DNA of 64,000 nucleotides from Eggerthellaceae bacterium (lineage in GTDB: Bacteria; Actinomycetota; Coriobacteriia; Coriobacteriales; Eggerthellaceae). Under the pieces are notes generated by a model. It made no database searches, was not told the DNA's origin, and saw nothing but the letters and a program-made list of their open reading frames with translations. Location: contig WRIS01000002.1 of NCBI GenBank assembly GCA_009782615.1, positions 124,001 to 188,000 on the forward strand, given 5' to 3'. The position numbers and the translations under genes were made by a program. Each line of letters opens with the position of its first letter. Position 1 is the first letter of the stretch. Below, piece after piece: positions 1 through 8,560 of this stretch.

Positions 1-717
1 TCGAGACAAAAGTCCCGCGATAGCAATGGCAGCAGCAATCGCAAAGATGACAACACTTTGCCAGATGCGTCCCTCAACAAAACCACTTGCGGCATACGTG
101 GAGACAAGGATGCCAGGGATGCGCCCCGTATTCGACAACAAAAGAAAATCGCGCATACGCATATCGGTTAAGGGGACAAGGTAGGTGAAAGAATCCTTCG
201 GAAGCCCTGGAATCAAAAACAGAACAAAGACGATGATGCTCAGCTTGCTCGTCTTTTCAAATTCACGGAACTTCCCCAGGAAGTTTGGCGGCACCACGCT
301 TTGTACAAAAGGCGCGCCCAGCTTATGAACGAGCATAAAGATAAACGCACTTGAAATGATGCAACAAATAAGAATGATAAGGGCACCAAGCCACGGACCA
401 TACAAAATACCAGCGGCGAACTGGGTGATTTCTCCAGGCACAAAGACAACGATGTGGGTGACAAACTGCATAGCGAACAACACAAGCACCCCTGCCGCCC
501 CCGCTCCCCGAATGTCGGCAAGTATTTGGTTAAGCCCGCCAGGTTCAAAAATCCCTGAAAAATAGGGCTTGAGGAAAAAGATTATGATAGCCACCAAAAC
601 GAAGAAAAGCATCAAGCCCGCGAACTTGAAAATATCAGCGTTTTTTACGCGTTTGGAAAGAGTTTTGTCGTCTGCCTTTTGGAGGGCATCGTCGTTGTAG
701 TTTTGGGTATCGCTCAT
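1..717 (-). CDS. TVP38/TMEM64 (VTT/DedA-like) membrane protein, 3' end outside window
   Basis: An open minus-strand frame starts at an ATG at 715-717 and runs off the left edge, giving 239 residues with no stop. A charged N-terminal segment is followed by a TM helix at about residues 30-50. A VTT (SNARE-associated) region follows, with the proline/glycine-rich stretch FVPGEITQFAAGILYGPWLG and, later, FLIPGLPKDSFTYLVPLTD, both typical of TVP38/TMEM64 proteins. These are multi-pass inner-membrane proteins linked to lipid or small-solute handling; the substrate is not known. The downstream end cannot be judged. The family call is firm and the function open. Confidence 0.85.
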   Translation of the reverse strand, partial: MSDTQNYNDDALQKADDKTLSKRVKNADIFKFAGLMLFFVLVAIIIFFLKPYFSGIFEPGGLNQILADIRGAGAAGVLVLFAMQFVTHIVVFVPGEITQFAAGILYGPWLGALIILICCIISSAFIFMLVHKLGAPFVQSVVPPNFLGKFREFEKTSKLSIIVFVLFLIPGLPKDSFTYLVPLTDMRMRDFLLLSNTGRIPGILVSTYAASGFVEGRIWQSVVIFAIAAAIAIAGLLSR

Positions 718-757
718 TGCGGGTTCATCTCAGCCAATCGTTGTTATTTGTTTAGCA

Positions 758-1600
758 CTAGTCGTCGTGCCGTGCTTTTTGGTATTCATCCTTAAACGCC
801 GAAAACATACCCTTAGTTTTTCCGATTTGTTTTCCTGTCGCATAGGCGCCAACGTTGACAGCCTTTCCTGCTGTTTTTGCACCGACGCTTGCCGCTTTCG
901 AAACCTGTGTCGTGACCTTGCCTGCTTTGTCGGCAACGACCGCAGCACTCTTGCCTGCTTTGTCGGCAACCACGGCAGCACCCCTACCCGCTTTTTCGGC
1001 AAGCCCGCCTTCTGCTTCAAGTTCTGATACTTTGTCAGACACAAGCAGCGCACCCAAGACAGCTTCGGTTTCCCCGCGTTGCTCGGAGGCACCGTTTCCC
1101 GTGAAGGCGAGTGCGGTGCCCATACCCTTGCGAAAACCTTTTATAAGATTGGCAGGAATGTCGCGTTTGCCTAAAAGAACGTTTGAGGTCATGCCCGCAT
1201 CTGATTCGATGCTGTGCACCGTTCCTGTTATCCGATTGAAGGTGACATTGCCGACAAAGCCGAAACTTTGTCCGCCGTTAGTCATAATAGGGAGTCCTAC
1301 CCACAAAACACATTCGTCAGGATCGACATCAAGCGCGCGATAGGCAGCGTCGCCCGCAGCATCCCGTGTGCCGTTAATACACACGCGTCCATCAAGAAGC
1401 TCATAGCCCTCGATGGACACGAAGAGATTTTTGCGTCGAAACATCCAAAGGAAATCGGGGCGCTTCACGATGAAGCCAATGACTCGTCGCTCGGTTGGGT
1501 GAAACACAAAAGAGTTCACCTTGCCGATGCGCCGCGTTCCCCTTTTTCCGCCAATGACGCGATTATTCGCTAGTTCAGTTGTTGTAACGAGGTTTTTCAC
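758..1600 (-). CDS. PRC-barrel domain protein with Ala/Lys-rich helical tail
   Basis: 280 residues. The first 160 or so resemble two PRC-barrel units (beginning KNLVTTTELANNRVIGG, later GQSFGFVGNVTFNRITGTV), a small beta-barrel fold found in photosynthetic reaction-centre H subunits, RimM and many stress proteins. The last 80 residues are amphipathic and repetitive (AAVVADKAGK occurs twice, then KAASVGAKTAGKAV), like LEA or apolipoprotein-type helices. The GTG start at 1600 overlaps the stop of the upstream YtxH gene by 4 bases (GTGA), so the two are probably translationally coupled. No signal peptide is seen, so it is probably cytoplasmic or peripheral. A role in envelope or stress physiology is inferred only from the YtxH partner. 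Confidence 0.8.
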   Translation of the reverse strand: MKNLVTTTELANNRVIGGKRGTRRIGKVNSFVFHPTERRVIGFIVKRPDFLWMFRRKNLFVSIEGYELLDGRVCINGTRDAAGDAAYRALDVDPDECVLWVGLPIMTNGGQSFGFVGNVTFNRITGTVHSIESDAGMTSNVLLGKRDIPANLIKGFRKGMGTALAFTGNGASEQRGETEAVLGALLVSDKVSELEAEGGLAEKAGRGAAVVADKAGKSAAVVADKAGKVTTQVSKAASVGAKTAGKAVNVGAYATGKQIGKTKGMFSAFKDEYQKARHDD

Positions 1601-2073
1601 TCAGCTTTATCAGCGGCTTTGCTCGCTGCTTCAGCAACTTCAGAAGCGCCGTCGTTACCTTCAGCATTTTTGGCAACCTGAGAAGCGATGCGGGCGCGAG
1701 CCGCTTCAATCTTTTCGCGCAGTTCGTCATTTTTCTCAGTGAAAACTGGCTTTACGTTGCTTGCGGTTTCTTGAACTTTCGTTGAAGCAACTTCGTAGAG
1801 CTCTTGCCCCTTGGCAGCAACGGTTTGAGCGACTTCTTGCCCTTTGGTGGTAACGGTGTTGTAGACTTCTTGACCCTTTGTCGTTGCGTCACGATATATC
1901 TGCTGAACATTGGCAGAAGCCTGTACGCCGAAGTCTTGTGCCTGACCCCAGCTTTCGTTGAGTTTGTCTGAAACAATTGCGCGCGTTTCGTCGCCAGGAC
2001 GGGGAGCGTACAGAAGAGCAACCGCTGCTCCAACCAATCCGCCGACAATAAAAGCACCTAATCCTTTACCCAT
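1597..2073 (-). CDS. YtxH domain-containing protein
   Basis: 158 residues with the diagnostic YtxH N-terminus: a glycine-rich membrane helix (AFIVGGLVGAAVALLYAPRPGDETR). It is followed by a long helical region with near-repeats of the form TTKGQEVYNTVTTKGQEVAQ, 11-mer-like as in LEA or apolipoprotein helices. YtxH proteins are general-stress or envelope-associated, with no known catalysis. The start is supported by a strong ribosome site, GAGGAGG, 5 bases upstream. It is the first gene of a two-gene operon with the PRC-barrel gene, and both share the amphipathic repeat style. Confidence 0.88.
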   Translation of the reverse strand: MGKGLGAFIVGGLVGAAVALLYAPRPGDETRAIVSDKLNESWGQAQDFGVQASANVQQIYRDATTKGQEVYNTVTTKGQEVAQTVAAKGQELYEVASTKVQETASNVKPVFTEKNDELREKIEAARARIASQVAKNAEGNDGASEVAEAASKAADKAE

Positions 2074-2224
2074 GATGGCCTCCTCTATGGAAATACAAAA
2101 TTTGTTTTACGCACGTGCTTTCGTGCTGTTTCCTTATTATAGGGTATCCCCGCACAAGGGCAGAGAGAATCTTTGGTATCCACGAAAAGGTTGCCGAGAT
2201 GTAACAAGGACAAGGTCGGCGGCG

Positions 2225-3208
2225 CTAAGCGTAGGTGCTGACAAGCTGGTCGAACACTTCAGAAAGAGTCAGATTCGAAGCCGCGCAAGCTGCAGGGAAA
2301 AGTGAAAGTTCGGTCATGCCTGGCGAAACGTCGATTTCAAGCACCCGTGCGCAGCTGCCGTCCCAGATAAGATCAACCCGTCCTAAGTCGCTTACGCCAT
2401 AGGCTCGATAGACCTCCAAGGCAGCGCGTTCGATTTCGCCTCGAATCGCTAAAGCTTGTGTTGCACCGTCGGAAAGGGACGAATCTCGCACAGGGCAGAA
2501 AAACTCAACCGCATCCATGGACATGCGGGCTTCGGTTGTGTAAAGACCATGAGCAGGAACGATTTCAACGGGCGGAAGAACTTTGGCGTCGAAGCCTTTC
2601 CCAAGAACCGACACTGACATTTCCGTACCGCTAATCCATTGTTCGATAATGACTTCAGCGTCGTAGTTGAGAGCATCAAGGATGGCTTCGCCGAGGTCTT
2701 CTATCTTTTCAACTTTGTGCACGCCCATGGCAGAACCGCCGCAAGCAGGCTTTACGGCAAAAGGAAAACCGCCGTCAATCCTTTCTTCGATAAGATTCAG
2801 CGCAGTGGCAGCGCCCATGTCTTTGAAAGCATCGCGTGCAATGCAGATGCCTTGAGGCCAGGCCGCGATAGGAGCTTCTTTGGTGCAGGCACGGTAATCG
2901 GTCATGATGGTGGGCAGCAACGCCTTGTTCCACGTTTTGCGACAAACCGCCGCCGAAGAACCAACGAAGGGAACCCCCAACAGTTCAAGCAGGCTTTGAA
3001 TAGTGCCGTCCTCGCCATGCTTGCCGTGAAGGGCGCTGTAACACACATCAGGTCTTTCGCTTTGCAGCGTAGGAACCAGTTCTTTGGTGGTGTCGAGGGG
3101 TACAACTTTATGCCCCGCCTCTTCCAAGGCGCTGCACACCTGTTTCCCGCTTGCCAGACTAAATCCTCGTTCGAAGGAATTGCCACCCATTAACACTGCT
3201 ACTTTCAT
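2225..3208 (-). CDS. ddl: D-alanine--D-alanine ligase family protein (divergent)
   Basis: 327 residues of the ATP-grasp Ddl fold, which joins two D-Ala for peptidoglycan precursor synthesis in the cytoplasm. Visible motifs are the N-terminal VLMGGNSFERGFSLASG, ALHGKHGEDGTIQSLLELLG, the ATP-site KPACGGSAMG, GRVD, and the C-terminal LEIDVSPGMTELSLFP. The ATG at 3208 is chosen over the upstream in-frame GTG at 3226 because GAGGAG lies 10 bases before it and overlaps the GTG. Compared from memory with E. coli DdlB, several active-site positions differ: R147 is Cys, E148 is Gly, K215-Y216 is Arg-Met, and the Mg-ligand N272 is Asp. It lies 70 bases after the aminotransferase gene on the same strand. 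It is either the housekeeping enzyme of an unusual lineage or a paralogue with altered substrate. Confidence 0.85.
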   Translation of the reverse strand: MKVAVLMGGNSFERGFSLASGKQVCSALEEAGHKVVPLDTTKELVPTLQSERPDVCYSALHGKHGEDGTIQSLLELLGVPFVGSSAAVCRKTWNKALLPTIMTDYRACTKEAPIAAWPQGICIARDAFKDMGAATALNLIEERIDGGFPFAVKPACGGSAMGVHKVEKIEDLGEAILDALNYDAEVIIEQWISGTEMSVSVLGKGFDAKVLPPVEIVPAHGLYTTEARMSMDAVEFFCPVRDSSLSDGATQALAIRGEIERAALEVYRAYGVSDLGRVDLIWDGSCARVLEIDVSPGMTELSLFPAACAASNLTLSEVFDQLVSTYA

Positions 3209-3278
3209 CTGCTTTGTGCTCCTCACAGGTTTTCAACAGGTAATTGCATCGTTGGTTGCATTGTGTGCCTAGCCGTTT

Positions 3279-4556
3279 CTATTGCTTCTTGGTTGCCGCA
3301 GGGCTGCGAAGAGCGCCTGCGTCAAGGAAGGTTCGATACAATTCGAGGCGTTCATTGAGAACCGCGCCAAGGCGGCGAATTGCTTCATGGATTTTTTCGG
3401 GACTCGCAAAACAAAAGGCAAGACGCATACAGTTCTTTCCTGCGCTTCCGTTGGGGTAGAAAGAATCTCCTGGGGTATAGGTCACCCCGTTTTCGAGCGC
3501 CACCGAAAGAATGGAACCCGTGTCAACATAGTCGGGAAGGGTAACCCAAATAAACAGACCGCCTTCGGGATGCGTCCACGTGGCTTCAGGCGGGAAGAAT
3601 TCTTGCAAGGCTTCAAGCATTGCATCGCGGCGTTCTCGATACGTTTCAATAAAGCCCTGAAGCGTCTTTTGCCAGGGGGTGTCGCGGAAATAATGCTCAA
3701 CAACAATCATGTTAAAAGCGCTTCCGCACAAGTCGGTTCCTTGCTTTACCAGGTTGATGCGCGCAAGGATGCACTTCGGTGCTACAATCCAGCCCGTGCG
3801 CAAGCCAGGTGCGAGAATCTTAGAAATCGTGCCCAGATAGATGACCTTGTCGGAAAGGGCTTTAAGGGGCAGGATATGACCGCCCTCAAAACGAAGGCGC
3901 CCGTAGGGGTCGTCCTCTACGACGAGAAAGTCGTATTCTTCGGCAAGTTCAAGAAGGCGCTTGCGACGCTCGGCAATCATGGTGACGCCTGCGGGGTTCT
4001 GGAAATTCGGAATGGTGTAGAGAAACTTCACACTGCCCTTACCTAGACGGCGCAATTCTTCTTCAAGCAAATCCATGCGCAAGCCTTCGTTATCGAGTGG
4101 AACGCAGTGGATGTCGGGCTCGTAAGCAGAAAACGCCTGCAAGGCACCGAGATAGGTAGGCCCTTCGGCAAGGATGATGTCGCCAGGATTGATGAAGGAT
4201 TTTGCAACGAGGTCAAGCGCTTCTTGCGCTCCCGTGGTAAGAATGATGTCGTCAGGGCGACAGCGCACACCCAGGTCGCGCACGATGTCGCACGCCACTT
4301 CGCGCATGCCTAAAAGCCCGTCGGTTGATGTGTATTGGAGGGCAAGGGTGCGTTTGTCGTTGCAGGCTGCTTCGACGGCTTTTTGGATGGCTGCTTGCGG
4401 AAGGAGGGAGACATCGGGCATTCCGCCTGAAAGAGAGATAACGTCGGCACTTGTTGCGGCAGAAAACAGGTCGCGCACTGCAGAGGAGCGCATCTTTGTT
4501 ACGCGGTCGGCGACCTTGTCGCTGGTGAAATCAAAGGTTATGTGTGCTGATGGCAT
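3279..4556 (-). CDS. PLP-dependent aminotransferase, class I fold (LysN / 2-aminoadipate type)
   Basis: 425 residues. Fold-type I aminotransferase features are visible: LSGGMPDVSLLP near residue 43, LTTGAQEALDLVAKSF near 107, NFQNPAGVTM near 184, EDDPYGRLRF near 214, the PLP Schiff-base lysine K246 in GTISKILAPGLRTGW, and a C-terminal Arg in NCMRLAFCF. The family (PLP aminotransferase of the MocR-like/LysN group, without the GntR domain) transfers amino groups between aromatic, aminoadipate or branched amino acids and 2-oxoglutarate. Exact specificity cannot be read. Its ATG follows the stop of the preceding CphA-N-like gene by one base, so the two are certainly co-transcribed. Confidence 0.9.
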   Translation of the reverse strand: MPSAHITFDFTSDKVADRVTKMRSSAVRDLFSAATSADVISLSGGMPDVSLLPQAAIQKAVEAACNDKRTLALQYTSTDGLLGMREVACDIVRDLGVRCRPDDIILTTGAQEALDLVAKSFINPGDIILAEGPTYLGALQAFSAYEPDIHCVPLDNEGLRMDLLEEELRRLGKGSVKFLYTIPNFQNPAGVTMIAERRKRLLELAEEYDFLVVEDDPYGRLRFEGGHILPLKALSDKVIYLGTISKILAPGLRTGWIVAPKCILARINLVKQGTDLCGSAFNMIVVEHYFRDTPWQKTLQGFIETYRERRDAMLEALQEFFPPEATWTHPEGGLFIWVTLPDYVDTGSILSVALENGVTYTPGDSFYPNGSAGKNCMRLAFCFASPEKIHEAIRRLGAVLNERLELYRTFLDAGALRSPAATKKQ

Positions 4557-4557
4557 C

Positions 4558-5010
4558 TTATACTCTATCGTTTGCAGCTAATAGGTCTCCATACTCTAGC
4601 AAAGCATCGTTGAGAATGCGCGCTGCATCACGAAAAGCCCGTAAAGCGCTCAAATCATCGGTAAAACTCACCTCGACTCGGGCACGTCCGAGTGCTTTTT
4701 CTGTCCAGGTGCTGGTTCCGACAAAGGTTTCGTCTGGGGAAGTGCTCGCCTTCGCTTGCAGGTCGATGACGAGGTGTTCGAAAAGGTGAGGAAGCGCTGT
4801 TGAGTTTATGGCTGCCCCAAATGTTGTTCCGTGGGGATTTTTGCAGGTGTGATTCACAAGATTAGGAAAACGCGAAACGAAGATTTTTGCGAATTGCGGC
4901 GTTGTGAAAAGGGATAATTTCGGGTTGAGCGCAAGCTCACACACGATGCGGTCGGCTTTTACCACCAAGGTGTCAATGTGCAGAGCGGGAGGCTTGCTCG
5001 TTGCGCTAGT
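4558..5010 (-). CDS. Stand-alone homologue of the cyanophycin synthetase N-terminal HxxEH domain
   Basis: 150 residues if started at the ATG at 5010, which overlaps the upstream stop region (ATGACTAG) and suggests coupling; a longer start at 5052 is less economical. The middle reads FPNLVNHTC, then LPHLFEHLVIDLQ (H76, E79, H80), then an RVEVSF segment and an alanine-rich helix. This order matches the core of the CphA N domain as I recall it (a LPSLVEHFC-type segment, HIVEHVALELQ, then a VVFEY strand). In CphA that HxxEH site has been reported as a cryptic metallopeptidase-like centre. No ATP-grasp or Mur-ligase domain is attached. Function here is unknown; zinc binding and peptide hydrolysis are inferences. 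It sits in a serS-led gene cluster beside an aminotransferase. Confidence 0.6.
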   Translation of the reverse strand, partial: TSATSKPPALHIDTLVVKADRIVCELALNPKLSLFTTPQFAKIFVSRFPNLVNHTCKNPHGTTFGAAINSTALPHLFEHLVIDLQAKASTSPDETFVGTSTWTEKALGRARVEVSFTDDLSALRAFRDAARILNDALLEYGDLLAANDRV

Positions 5011-5869
5011 CATTGCCGCTTTCTGGATTGTCGCCTGCGGCAGTCGTGTCACTTGTGTCGCCCGTGTTGCCCGCGCTGCCTGCGCTATCTGCGTCGTCGG
5101 CAGCAGGGGGGAGGGACGAAGCGATGCGCGTAAGGGAAGTTGTCTTGTTGGGGTCTGCTCCTTCGCCGACAGGGATAAGCCCCAGTGCTACCTTGGCATC
5201 TTGGAACCAGTTTCCGATCCCGCCTTCGAGTATTATCAGCGTATTGCGGTCGGCAGAAAAACGGTAAATGCCTGATCCTTCTAAATCGTCAAAGGTATAG
5301 GTAATCGTTTTTTTCCAGGTGTTAAGGTGATAGGTGTAGTGAACATCAGGAGCAAGCTCCATCGCTTTGCTGTCGATGGTAACGACCGTTGCGGCTTCAC
5401 TTCCAAAGCTGGTCATCATCCATGTTCCGTGGAAATCTTCATGGTCGCTAAAGCGAAACCAACGATCCCAGCCGAAAAGACAGGCGGTTATAACAATCGC
5501 AAGAAGAAGCACCAAGAAGATGAATTGCGGTATGCGCAAGTGGCTTCGGGGTGACCTTGTCGGTTGTGCCGATTTGTAACTTGCTGCAGAACTTGCTGCA
5601 GAACTTGAGGCAGAACCTGAAGTGGAACGGGCATGCTCGCGCGCACGAAGTTCGTGGTCTTTGTGCACGGGTGCAGCTTCCCTTTGTGAAGATGCAGTCC
5701 CTCTTTGTGCGGGTGCCACGTCGCCTCGCCGTGGTGCGGCTCCGCTTCGCGTGGGCGTTGCTCCTCTTTGCGACGGGTGCGCGTCAAAGTTTTGCCGCGT
5801 GGAAGGGGGATGTTCAACAGCAGGATTTTTGACGGAGCGTCGGGCGGGTGTTCTTCGTTGGTCTGACAT
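5006..5869 (-). CDS. Membrane-anchored protein with disordered flanks, function unknown
   Basis: 287 residues. Residues 1-108 are Arg/Ser/Ala-rich and predicted disordered, with irregular repeats of the form SQRGATPTRSGAAPRRG. One TM helix (FIFLVLLLAIVITACLFGW) lies at about 113-131. An extracytoplasmic globular region follows, with DFHGTWMMTSFGSEAATVVTIDS and a later TFDDLEGSGIYRFSADRNTLII, which looks like a small beta-sandwich of the lipocalin or DUF4923 style. The last 40 residues are Ala/Asp/Ser-rich. It begins 3 bases after the serS stop and overlaps the following gene. I do not recognise the family. Confidence 0.75.
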   Translation of the reverse strand: MSDQRRTPARRSVKNPAVEHPPSTRQNFDAHPSQRGATPTRSGAAPRRGDVAPAQRGTASSQREAAPVHKDHELRAREHARSTSGSASSSAASSAASYKSAQPTRSPRSHLRIPQFIFLVLLLAIVITACLFGWDRWFRFSDHEDFHGTWMMTSFGSEAATVVTIDSKAMELAPDVHYTYHLNTWKKTITYTFDDLEGSGIYRFSADRNTLIILEGGIGNWFQDAKVALGLIPVGEGADPNKTTSLTRIASSLPPAADDADSAGSAGNTGDTSDTTAAGDNPESGND

Positions 5870-5872
5870 AGG

Positions 5873-7153
5873 CTAACTCGGTTCGATGACCGCTACCCCT
5901 CCCATATAAGGAACCAACACGTCGGGAATTTTTACCGAGCCGTCGGCTTGTTGATAGTTCTCAAGAATGGCTGCCATGGTACGCCCCACCGCAAGACCCG
6001 ACCCGTTTAAGGTGTGCACAAGACGGCTTCCCTTGAAGTTTTCGGGGTCGCGGTATTTGATGTTGGCGCGGCGCGCTTGGAAATCGGTGCAGTTTGAGCA
6101 CGACGATATTTCTTTGTAGCCGTTATAAGAGGGCAGCCACACTTCCAAATCATAGGTCTTTGCGGCAGAAAAACCGATGTCGCCTGTGCACAGTGCAATC
6201 ACCCGATACGGCAAACCGAGTAGCTGCAAGATGTTTTCAGCGTCGGCAACCATGGATTCCAAATCGTCGAAACTTTCTTCGGGTTTGGCGTATTTAACCA
6301 TTTCCACCTTGTCGAACTGGTGCACGCGAATGAGCCCGCGGGTGTCGCGCCCCGCGCTTCCCGCTTCTTCACGGAAACACGAAGTAAAGCCACAATAACT
6401 CAAAGGGAGCACGGCGGCTTCGAGCACTTCTTGTGCGTGGATGTTTGTCAGCTGTACTTCGGCGGTGGGGATAAGATAGAGCCCTTCGGTTGTCTTGAAG
6501 AGATCCTCTTCAAACTTTGGCAACTGACCTGTTCCCGTGAGGGTTTCGGTGTTTGCCATGGAAGGACACCACCACTCTTTGTAGCCGCGACTGGTGTGGG
6601 TATCAACCATGAAGTTGATGAGTGCGCGCTCCAAGCGTGCGCCCAGCCCGCCTAAAAGGATGAAGCGACTTTTTGCAAGTTTTACCGCGCGCTCGAAATC
6701 AATGATTCCCAATTCAGGACCGATGTCCCAGTGAGCTTTTGCCTCGAAGTCAAACACAGGGGGTGTTCCCCAACGCCGCACTTCAGGATTATCTTCTTCG
6801 CTTGCGCCCAGGGGGGTTGTCTCGGCGGGAAGGTTGGGTGTGTTCAACAAAAGTTCGTTTAAGGCTGCGTCAATTTCTTCACGCTTTTTCGCGGCACGTT
6901 CAAGTTCTTCGTTAATCGCGCGAACCTCTTCTTTGGCAGTTTCCGCTTCGGCGGTTTTTCCTGCACCAAACATCTGACCGATTGCTTTTGATGCGGCGTT
7001 GCGCTGTGCTTGCAAGGCTTCTTCGGCAGCGATGGCGGCTCTGCGTGTTTCGTCCAGTTCTGAAAAACGAGAACTGTCCCATGAAGCAGCGCGGTTCTTA
7101 AGGGCTTCTGCCACCAGTTCCTGGTTTTCTCGAACGAAACGAATGTCTAACAT
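5873..7153 (-). CDS. serS: Seryl-tRNA synthetase
   Basis: 426 residues, the normal length for bacterial SerRS, which charges tRNA-Ser (and tRNA-Sec) with serine. The N-terminal helical arm ([14 protein letters not shown] through about residue 110) has the coiled-coil rich in Glu/Lys/Arg. Class II motif 2 is [20 protein letters not shown], and motif 3 is [18 protein letters not shown] near the C-terminus. The start is the ATG at 7153, preceded by AAAGGAG at 5-6 bases. In-frame upstream codons would add an unrelated basic 84-residue extension and are rejected. It heads a minus-strand series with the membrane protein, CphA-N-like protein and aminotransferase, spaced by only 1-4 bases. Confidence 0.97.
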   Translation of the reverse strand: MLDIRFVRENQELVAEALKNRAASWDSSRFSELDETRRAAIAAEEALQAQRNAASKAIGQMFGAGKTAEAETAKEEVRAINEELERAAKKREEIDAALNELLLNTPNLPAETTPLGASEEDNPEVRRWGTPPVFDFEAKAHWDIGPELGIIDFERAVKLAKSRFILLGGLGARLERALINFMVDTHTSRGYKEWWCPSMANTETLTGTGQLPKFEEDLFKTTEGLYLIPTAEVQLTNIHAQEVLEAAVLPLSYCGFTSCFREEAGSAGRDTRGLIRVHQFDKVEMVKYAKPEESFDDLESMVADAENILQLLGLPYRVIALCTGDIGFSAAKTYDLEVWLPSYNGYKEISSCSNCTDFQARRANIKYRDPENFKGSRLVHTLNGSGLAVGRTMAAILENYQQADGSVKIPDVLVPYMGGVAVIEPS

Positions 7154-7202
7154 GAAAAGGCTCCTTTGGTTCTTTTGGCTTTGCGTGACAGGTGACCTGC
7201 CG

Positions 7203-7247
7203 CTACGAGTAATAGGGATAGTATACCCTACCTGAGTTCGCTCGTAG
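7203..7247. promoter_or_regulatory. Inverted repeat upstream of serS with two TATACT boxes
   Basis: CTACGAG at 7203-7209 and CTCGTAG at 7241-7247 form perfect 7-base arms enclosing a shorter GGG/CCC palindrome around GTATAC. On the serS strand there are two TATACT hexamers in this interval, either of which could be a -10 box; no good -35 is evident. The element lies 50-94 bases upstream of the serS start. It could be an operator or a leader stem-loop. T-box features were looked for and not found. Confidence 0.35.
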
Positions 7248-7370
7248 TATACTTTACGTTGTTTTGCGCAAGCGCGCTTTTTATCGTGCTTTTTGTAGTG
7301 TATAGTTGCTAGTGTTGAGTGCGGATTTCGCCGAACTTTTATTAAGGATAGTACCGCGAGAAAGGTCGTC

Positions 7371-7661
7371 ATGGATTTCATGGCTGTATATGAGTTTCTT
7401 TTCAAGACCTATGCTGGCATTGGTTGCCTGGTGGCATTTGGCTTGGTTGCCAGTTTGATTGCGGCGGTCATTATGGAAAGACGCATTCGCAAGCAATACA
7501 AAAACCATCAGCCGACCGAGGACGATTGGTCGTTTTTTGATGATGGCGATGAAAGTGATGCCGACGACGCTGCCGACAGTGGCAAGAGCGCCGACAGCGC
7601 GGGTAGTGGTGGCAAGAGTGCCGAGAGCGCTAGTGGCAGCAAGAAAGATAAGGAAAAATAA
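7371..7661 (+). CDS. Small single-pass membrane protein with acidic tail, unknown function
   Basis: 96 residues. A TM helix lies at about 18-35 ([18 protein letters not shown]), followed by basic residues (ERRIRKQYK) that predict a cytoplasmic C-terminus. The tail contains [19 protein letters not shown] and a Ser/Gly/Lys-rich end. The ATG is preceded by AAAGG at 5 bases. It is divergent from serS and ends 5 bases before the pyridoxamine kinase gene, suggesting one transcript. I do not recognise a named family. Confidence 0.7.
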   Translation: MDFMAVYEFLFKTYAGIGCLVAFGLVASLIAAVIMERRIRKQYKNHQPTEDDWSFFDDGDESDADDAADSGKSADSAGSGGKSAESASGSKKDKEK

Positions 7662-7666
7662 ACCCT

Positions 7667-8536
7667 ATGGATGCTCAAAATTTGTTCTTATATAAACGCG
7701 AAGGTGCCTATATTCCGCGCATCGCCGCAATTCATGATTTATGCGGATACGGAAAGTGTTCTCTCGGAGTAGCGATTCCCGTGCTTTCTGCTGCTGGGTG
7801 CGATGTTTGTCCCGTGCCAACGGGTCTGTTTTCTTCGCACACCGCTTTCCCTGGTTGGTACATGCATGATACGACTGAGATTTTGACGGACTATCTGAAT
7901 GCTTGGAAGGGCATCGGGGTAGACATCGATGCCATCTATTCAGGCTTTTTAGGCGCGCCCGAACAAGTTCAGCGCATCAAAGAAACGTATGAAACGTACC
8001 CGCGGGCTTTGCGCGTGGTTGACCCAGTGATGGCAGACCACGGCAAGGTGTATCCAACCTATACGCCTGAGTTGTGCGAAGCGATGGCAGGCCTTGCGAG
8101 TGGTGCCGACATCTTGACGCCGAATCTCACCGAGGCGGCTATTATTTTGGGAACGGAATGGACGGGTTCTGATATCGACGATGATACGGCAAAAGGAATC
8201 GTTGATGCTCTGCTTGCCAAGGGAGCCAAGCAAGTTGTCCTCAAAGGTATCCAGCGCGGGGACGGCATCATCCGCAATTTTGCGGCGGGACAGGATTGCG
8301 AATTTTTCGAAGCGAAAAACGAATACCTTCCCTATATGCTGCACGGTACGGGGGATCTGTATTGTTCTTGCTTGTTGGCTGCCGTTATGGCGGGGAAAAG
8401 CTTTGCCGATGCCGTGGTGTTTGCGGGTGATTTCGTTTATGACGCGATGATTGTTTCAGCAAAGCAACCCGACTTCAAAGACCGTGGCGTGAGTTTCGAG
8501 CCCTTGTTAGGAAACATTGCCGAACTGCTTGGCTAG
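7667..8536 (+). CDS. Pyridoxamine/pyridoxal kinase (PdxK/PdxY family)
   Basis: 289 residues of the ribokinase-like fold. This family phosphorylates pyridoxal, pyridoxamine or pyridoxine in B6 salvage. Visible signatures are RIAAIHDLCGYGKCSLGVAI at the substrate end, PVPTGLFSSHT, VVDPVMADHGKVYP, the nucleotide region ILTPNLTEAAIILG, and the anion-hole motif HGTGDLYCSC near residue 225 in which the Asp is the catalytic base. It probably shares a transcript with the preceding small membrane protein. PLP supply is relevant to the aminotransferase at 3279-4556, but no regulatory link is visible. Confidence 0.92.
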   Translation: MDAQNLFLYKREGAYIPRIAAIHDLCGYGKCSLGVAIPVLSAAGCDVCPVPTGLFSSHTAFPGWYMHDTTEILTDYLNAWKGIGVDIDAIYSGFLGAPEQVQRIKETYETYPRALRVVDPVMADHGKVYPTYTPELCEAMAGLASGADILTPNLTEAAIILGTEWTGSDIDDDTAKGIVDALLAKGAKQVVLKGIQRGDGIIRNFAAGQDCEFFEAKNEYLPYMLHGTGDLYCSCLLAAVMAGKSFADAVVFAGDFVYDAMIVSAKQPDFKDRGVSFEPLLGNIAELLG

Positions 8537-8560
8537 GACTACTTGACTAAAATTGCGGGA

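Noticed and set aside
7154-7370. T-box leader for serS
   Set aside because: No T-box bulge sequence, no serine specifier in a stem I-like structure and no terminator before the start.
7154-7405. 84-residue N-terminal extension of SerRS
   Set aside because: The ATG at 7153 has a strong ribosome site and gives the standard SerRS N-terminus; the extension contains promoter-like sequence and is not conserved in the family.
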